A DNA stretch of 43,573 nt from the NCBI GenBank assembly GCA_947589295.1, contig CANQBZ010000019.1, forward strand, positions 1 to 43,573, in the 5' to 3' direction. Both the position numbers and the translations under genes were made by a program. Numbering within the stretch: the stretch's first letter is position 1; each line of letters begins with the position of its first letter. Of this stretch, positions 41,301 through 43,573 are shown piece by piece. Below the pieces are notes generated by a model. It was not told where the DNA came from. It did no database searches and saw only the letters and a program-made list of their open reading frames with translations. Source of the stretch: an uncultured Akkermansia sp. Its GTDB lineage: Bacteria > Verrucomicrobiota > Verrucomicrobiia > Verrucomicrobiales > Akkermansiaceae.

Positions 41301-43573
41301 CGGCTCCTAAAACGAACCACGACATCCATGTCAGCGGTACGGTGGAGCCGGGTAGTGTTACGGTTAAGAAAGGGACGTGGACCTTCAGCCCGTCAGCGGC
41401 AGCGGGCGGCAGCGCCACGGTGAAAACGGGTGCAATGAGCATCAGCGGCGAGGGGGCGCATTTGACGCTGTCCGACGCGCTGGGTGTGGAAGCGAGCGGT
41501 GGTGTCTCTGTTGAGAAGGGCGGCAAGCTGACCGTGAGTTCCACGGGAACCAAGCAATTCAGCGTGAATGTAGACGCAACCTCCACCATGGAGGTCACCA
41601 CGGATCAGAACTGGGACGGCGCCACCGTGTCCGGCGACGGCACTCTTGTGCTCACGGGCATGAACGATGCGCATACGTGGGGAAAAGGGGATGACAAGAC
41701 GGGCTTCCTGCGCCAGATGCTGGGGGGAGGAAGTACCGGCATCGGGACTCTCAAACTCGGCAGTGGCACCAAGCTGAGCGTGAGCGATGCAGGGGATGCG
41801 ACCGTTTTCGGGAAGGTCAATAAGGAACTGGTTGTCGATAGCGGCGCCACGTTGGCCGTCTCCGTGGACGACTGCTTCACGGACACGACCGGGGGGAAGA
41901 CCCTGCACCTGGCGGGCGCAGGGATCGGTGATTCCGGAGCTGCGCTGGCCCTGTCGAATGGAGCCGGGATCGGCTGGAATGTCGTTCTGGATGGGGACAC
42001 CACCGTCAGCGTCAGCGACACGTCATCCACCCTCACCGGCTCGTTGAGCTTCGGGGAGGATGCCGCGCACACCCTCACCAAGGAGGGCGCCGGAACCTTG
42101 GCGCTTGCCGGCGAGGCATCGGGCGAGGGCACGCTGGACATTCAGGGAGGCGGCGTGACCTTGCAGGCGCAGGGGCTCGACCTAGGAGGGGTTGACGTCA
42201 AGACGGCTCCTTCCACCACCTTAACCGTCGAGACGACCGCCACCATCAAATCGCTGAGCGGTGGCGGGGAAGTCACTGTGAACAATGAGGAACTCATCAT
42301 CGTGGGAGAGGGCGCCCCGGAGGGAGCCGCTTTCACAGGCACGCTCAAGAAGGGGTCAGGTTTTGTGACCGTTGACAGCGGAGCCACCCTGAAACTGGGA
42401 AATGGCGCAAAGCAAGAGGCGGAATCCACCTTGCGCGTGCTCGGCACCCTCGATGTGAACGCTGGAAATAGCGGCAGTGTTACCCTCGAAGGAACTGTCA
42501 CGGGTTCGACCGCTCCCGACGGTGGCGGCGCCCTGAAGGTGACATCGGGCGACCTGACCCTGAGCGGCGCCGTGGACGTCAGCAATATCCAACTGGAGAA
42601 CGGGAGCAAGACCACCATCTCCGGCACGGCTGCCTTGGGAAGCACGGGCACCACCCTGACCCTCAACGGCGGCAGCCTGATCGCTGCTAGCGGCGACGCC
42701 ACGGCCAATGCCGGGACCGTGGTTGTAGACGCCGATACAACCCTCGGCGGGAACCTCACCCTCACCGGGACCGTGTCGGGGAGCAACGCGCTGAACTTGG
42801 ACGATACGAGCGCTGTCACCCTCTCCGGGGATATCGCGAACTACAAGGGCAAGCTGAACACGGGCAGTAGCGCCAACAACAGTTTCACCCTGGCGAGTAA
42901 GGCCTTGGGGACGAGCGCCATCACCAATGCAGTGGCTGGAGACGGCAGCATCAACTTTGCCGGGACCGCTCTTTTCAGCGGGCAAGTGGACGGCAGCGTG
43001 ACGCTGAATGAAACGGCAGAGGGAGAAACGCTGACTGTTACCTCTCAAACCACGTCCGACAGTGCCAAACTGGGGAAAGGTAAGATCACTCTGGGATCAA
43101 TCGATGGACAAGCTCAGTGGAAGGGGGCGCAGCTGGGAGACGGCTCGGAAGGGGCGGAAATCACCCTCGCCAACGTCACCCTGGGAACCGGAGATAGTTA
43201 CACCCCCACCAAGGGCGACAACACTAAGCTGTATGTCGACACCGCCAAGGGAGCGAAGAAAACGAGCCCGGGCGGTATCGTGGACGTCAATGGCATGGCT
43301 GCTGACAAGCTGGATGGCATCACCGTCAACCTCCATGGCAAGCTCACCAACCTCACGGGCATGTACGAGGTTGGGGAGAACAAAGAGCTGGAGCTGCATT
43401 TCAGCGACGACAACTGGAAACAATATTCGGAGTCGGGGCGCTCCATTTCGTTGACGTCCGTTGCGGATGACAAAACCGTCGCCCTGGTTGAGGGGGAAGC
43501 GGGCAGCGATGACACGCTCATCCAGAGAGATACTGATGGAAAGAATACCCACCTGGTCTTCCGGTCAACGGAC
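38387..43573 (+). CDS. Very large secreted autotransporter-type beta-repeat protein, 3' end beyond window
   Basis: The frame stays open for 1,729 codons to the window edge. The N-terminus (MKLHLPLGLRRVLMACLTAV) has a basic start and hydrophobic core of a signal peptide, with cleavage likely near ELAQA-DW (~residue 50). The body is rich in Gly, Ser, Thr, Val, Asn and Asp in short repeating strands such as VTVSGGG, LTVNGG and TVSVTGG, typical of parallel beta-helix passengers. At ~residues 928-952 a Trp-rich segment (LSWNSGVTSDWKDD then TWTWNNGEVP) matches the start of an autotransporter-associated beta-strand unit. The C-terminal translocator or anchor domain is not visible. Expected location is the cell surface. 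No enzymatic motif was seen; adhesion or structural roles are guesses. Confidence 0.85.
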   Translation, partial: MKLHLPLGLRRVLMACLTAVSLTVASSSGWASLFFLSAPMVELAQADWPSGNYGTVTEVAGGSSYAVQSGNHAIKLTGVASNTGAKTITLTGGSESAHLKVVGDKYSVGNNNESYKLSAASAVEIGSVWIDATQGGDSGNQAFRLELAQKDEQQANNVHVNDFYVGSSDETDQYGQLWLNAYTGNGAWNLHLGATSYTEGEFTHLKDAALRVDGSGTATSGYLETLQDTKIVGASNAAFSVGGLRGSFKLSLDGMDVLTLTITGNNEANEAFTGILEFLQPNNTGHVTLDVQANAVQTVGGLSSATGGTTTNNKVTGNGKLILVGSQSSAFKGGYGSSGAYGPTLATSEDYTGTQTFEAVVYATSLDIKGGTINVTATASGGSSILLKTQGGGSISGGEVIVGKGGNTVPSGSKISDTLHSEGDMTVSNGGKLTVYGAFGLGDGSTNKKNLTVSGAGTTVAIDGRLSSYGSGGFTGNVTVNSGGDLEVGKRGTSSGASVGNNMDAWTSVVTVSGSGSSMKVAGSLGTNGSVITVSESGTLEIGHAICSGDNNNTCTGALTISGGGTVTVGKEGMVGTPDHAGNAYVASLTMSNEGSELTVHKNLYAGTGTNNFNGAVTINGGTADVKGELHAGAVSVTGGDLTVGTTAGVNSLTVSGDATNVSVTGLTTVSGNVSVTSGTVTLTGGLTATNHAVSVTGGSFSVGAAATVGSLTVNGGTTSVTGLTTANGNVSVTSGTVTLSNGLTVQNGAVTVNGGEVTVSGTINVTPGTSGKHVTIDKGGTLKLSGASTVQSAQNWTLGNGGTLDATGANSLTVGGSDKLTITVSASTSETDGVHHVGNLKLKNDLLTSLSKDKFGLTLGGVTDDTLWAAGDDGWTCDLLAGSQGLGDNLKNYEDFLKRALQGLSDRTEVTVSADGNVTLALHTRNLSWNSGVTSDWKDDDENTWTWNNGEVPETTSDFRKGDSVTFLDETAPKTNHDIHVSGTVEPGSVTVKKGTWTFSPSAAAGGSATVKTGAMSISGEGAHLTLSDALGVEASGGVSVEKGGKLTVSSTGTKQFSVNVDATSTMEVTTDQNWDGATVSGDGTLVLTGMNDAHTWGKGDDKTGFLRQMLGGGSTGIGTLKLGSGTKLSVSDAGDATVFGKVNKELVVDSGATLAVSVDDCFTDTTGGKTLHLAGAGIGDSGAALALSNGAGIGWNVVLDGDTTVSVSDTSSTLTGSLSFGEDAAHTLTKEGAGTLALAGEASGEGTLDIQGGGVTLQAQGLDLGGVDVKTAPSTTLTVETTATIKSLSGGGEVTVNNEELIIVGEGAPEGAAFTGTLKKGSGFVTVDSGATLKLGNGAKQEAESTLRVLGTLDVNAGNSGSVTLEGTVTGSTAPDGGGALKVTSGDLTLSGAVDVSNIQLENGSKTTISGTAALGSTGTTLTLNGGSLIAASGDATANAGTVVVDADTTLGGNLTLTGTVSGSNALNLDDTSAVTLSGDIANYKGKLNTGSSANNSFTLASKALGTSAITNAVAGDGSINFAGTALFSGQVDGSVTLNETAEGETLTVTSQTTSDSAKLGKGKITLGSIDGQAQWKGAQLGDGSEGAEITLANVTLGTGDSYTPTKGDNTKLYVDTAKGAKKTSPGGIVDVNGMAADKLDGITVNLHGKLTNLTGMYEVGENKELELHFSDDNWKQYSESGRSISLTSVADDKTVALVEGEAGSDDTLIQRDTDGKNTHLVFRSTD
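40286..40620 (+). repeat. Two tandem ~177-bp repeats in the beta-repeat gene
   Basis: The block starting GCCGTGAGTGTGACAGGCGG at 40286 recurs at 40463, and GCAATGTCAGTGTAACGAGC recurs at 40401 and 40572 (171 bp apart, from an in-frame 6-bp difference). Each unit is about 57-59 codons. The high identity in the middle of an otherwise diverged repeat protein points to a recent internal duplication. Confidence 0.75.

Noticed and set aside
38974..43552. Many long minus-strand open frames (for example 41605-42141 and 42142-42819)
   Set aside because: They lie opposite the single open plus frame from 38387. Its Gly/Ser/Thr/Val-rich codons rarely produce reverse stops, and the translations are low-complexity Pro/Val/Ser sequence with no family.

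Overview
The window looks like chromosomal DNA of a Gram-negative member of the Verrucomicrobiota, possibly close to Akkermansia. This rests on gene content read by eye, not on a search: outer-membrane and lipid A genes, a very long autotransporter-type beta-repeat protein, and a Ser/Thr kinase set beside a zinc-ribbon GTPase and a GTPase-associated protein. GC is moderately high and genes are tightly packed with many 4-bp ATGA overlaps. Several operon heads have a -10 box only 6-12 nt before the start codon, which points to leaderless or nearly leaderless mRNAs.

Layout. 1-560: wreck of an insertion sequence whose transposase has lost its catalytic middle. 572-3419: the classic rpmH-rnpA-yidD-yidC cluster (ribosome, RNase P, membrane protein insertion). 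3478-4509: a lipoprotein with a cysteine-free thioredoxin-like fold. 16102 down to 4500 (minus strand): a probable 12-gene operon, purE-pyrR-pyrB-pyrC'-ELM1-like-two glycosyltransferases-MBL RNase-L,D-transpeptidase-CPBP protease-thiL-rsmA/Nudix, mixing nucleotide synthesis, envelope sugar transfer, RNA processing and cofactor synthesis. 16256-16831: an ankyrin protein with a His/Cys-rich tail. 23322 down to 16837 (minus): an envelope operon (unknown membrane protein, LpxL-type acyltransferase fused to a glycosyltransferase-like domain, M23 endopeptidase, OmpA-type protein) that ends in a UvrD/PcrA helicase. 23533-24891: gdhA with its own terminator. 27058 down to 24971: an M3 oligopeptidase.

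27189-36800 (plus strand) is the most unusual stretch: a helix-turn-helix plus ribbon-helix-helix regulator, a transmembrane Ser/Thr kinase, an FHA-like/zinc-ribbon/GTPase protein with its own promoter, a membrane protein whose N-terminus resembles GTPase-associated protein 1 (GAP1), and a large one-TM protein of no recognised family. A YfcE-type phosphoesterase and a phosphopantetheinyl transferase follow with short gaps. I read the kinase-GTPase-GAP1-large membrane protein set as one membrane-associated signalling or conflict system; its job cannot be told from sequence alone.

36815-37942 is a multi-pass membrane protein of unknown function on the minus strand. The 444-bp gap to the next gene holds two to four copies of a palindrome built on CTCTTTT-(C/G)-AAAAGAG, including a perfect 31-bp palindrome just before the promoter of the last gene. 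That gene (38387 to beyond the window end) encodes a secreted, Gly/Ser/Thr/Val-rich beta-repeat protein of more than 1,729 residues.
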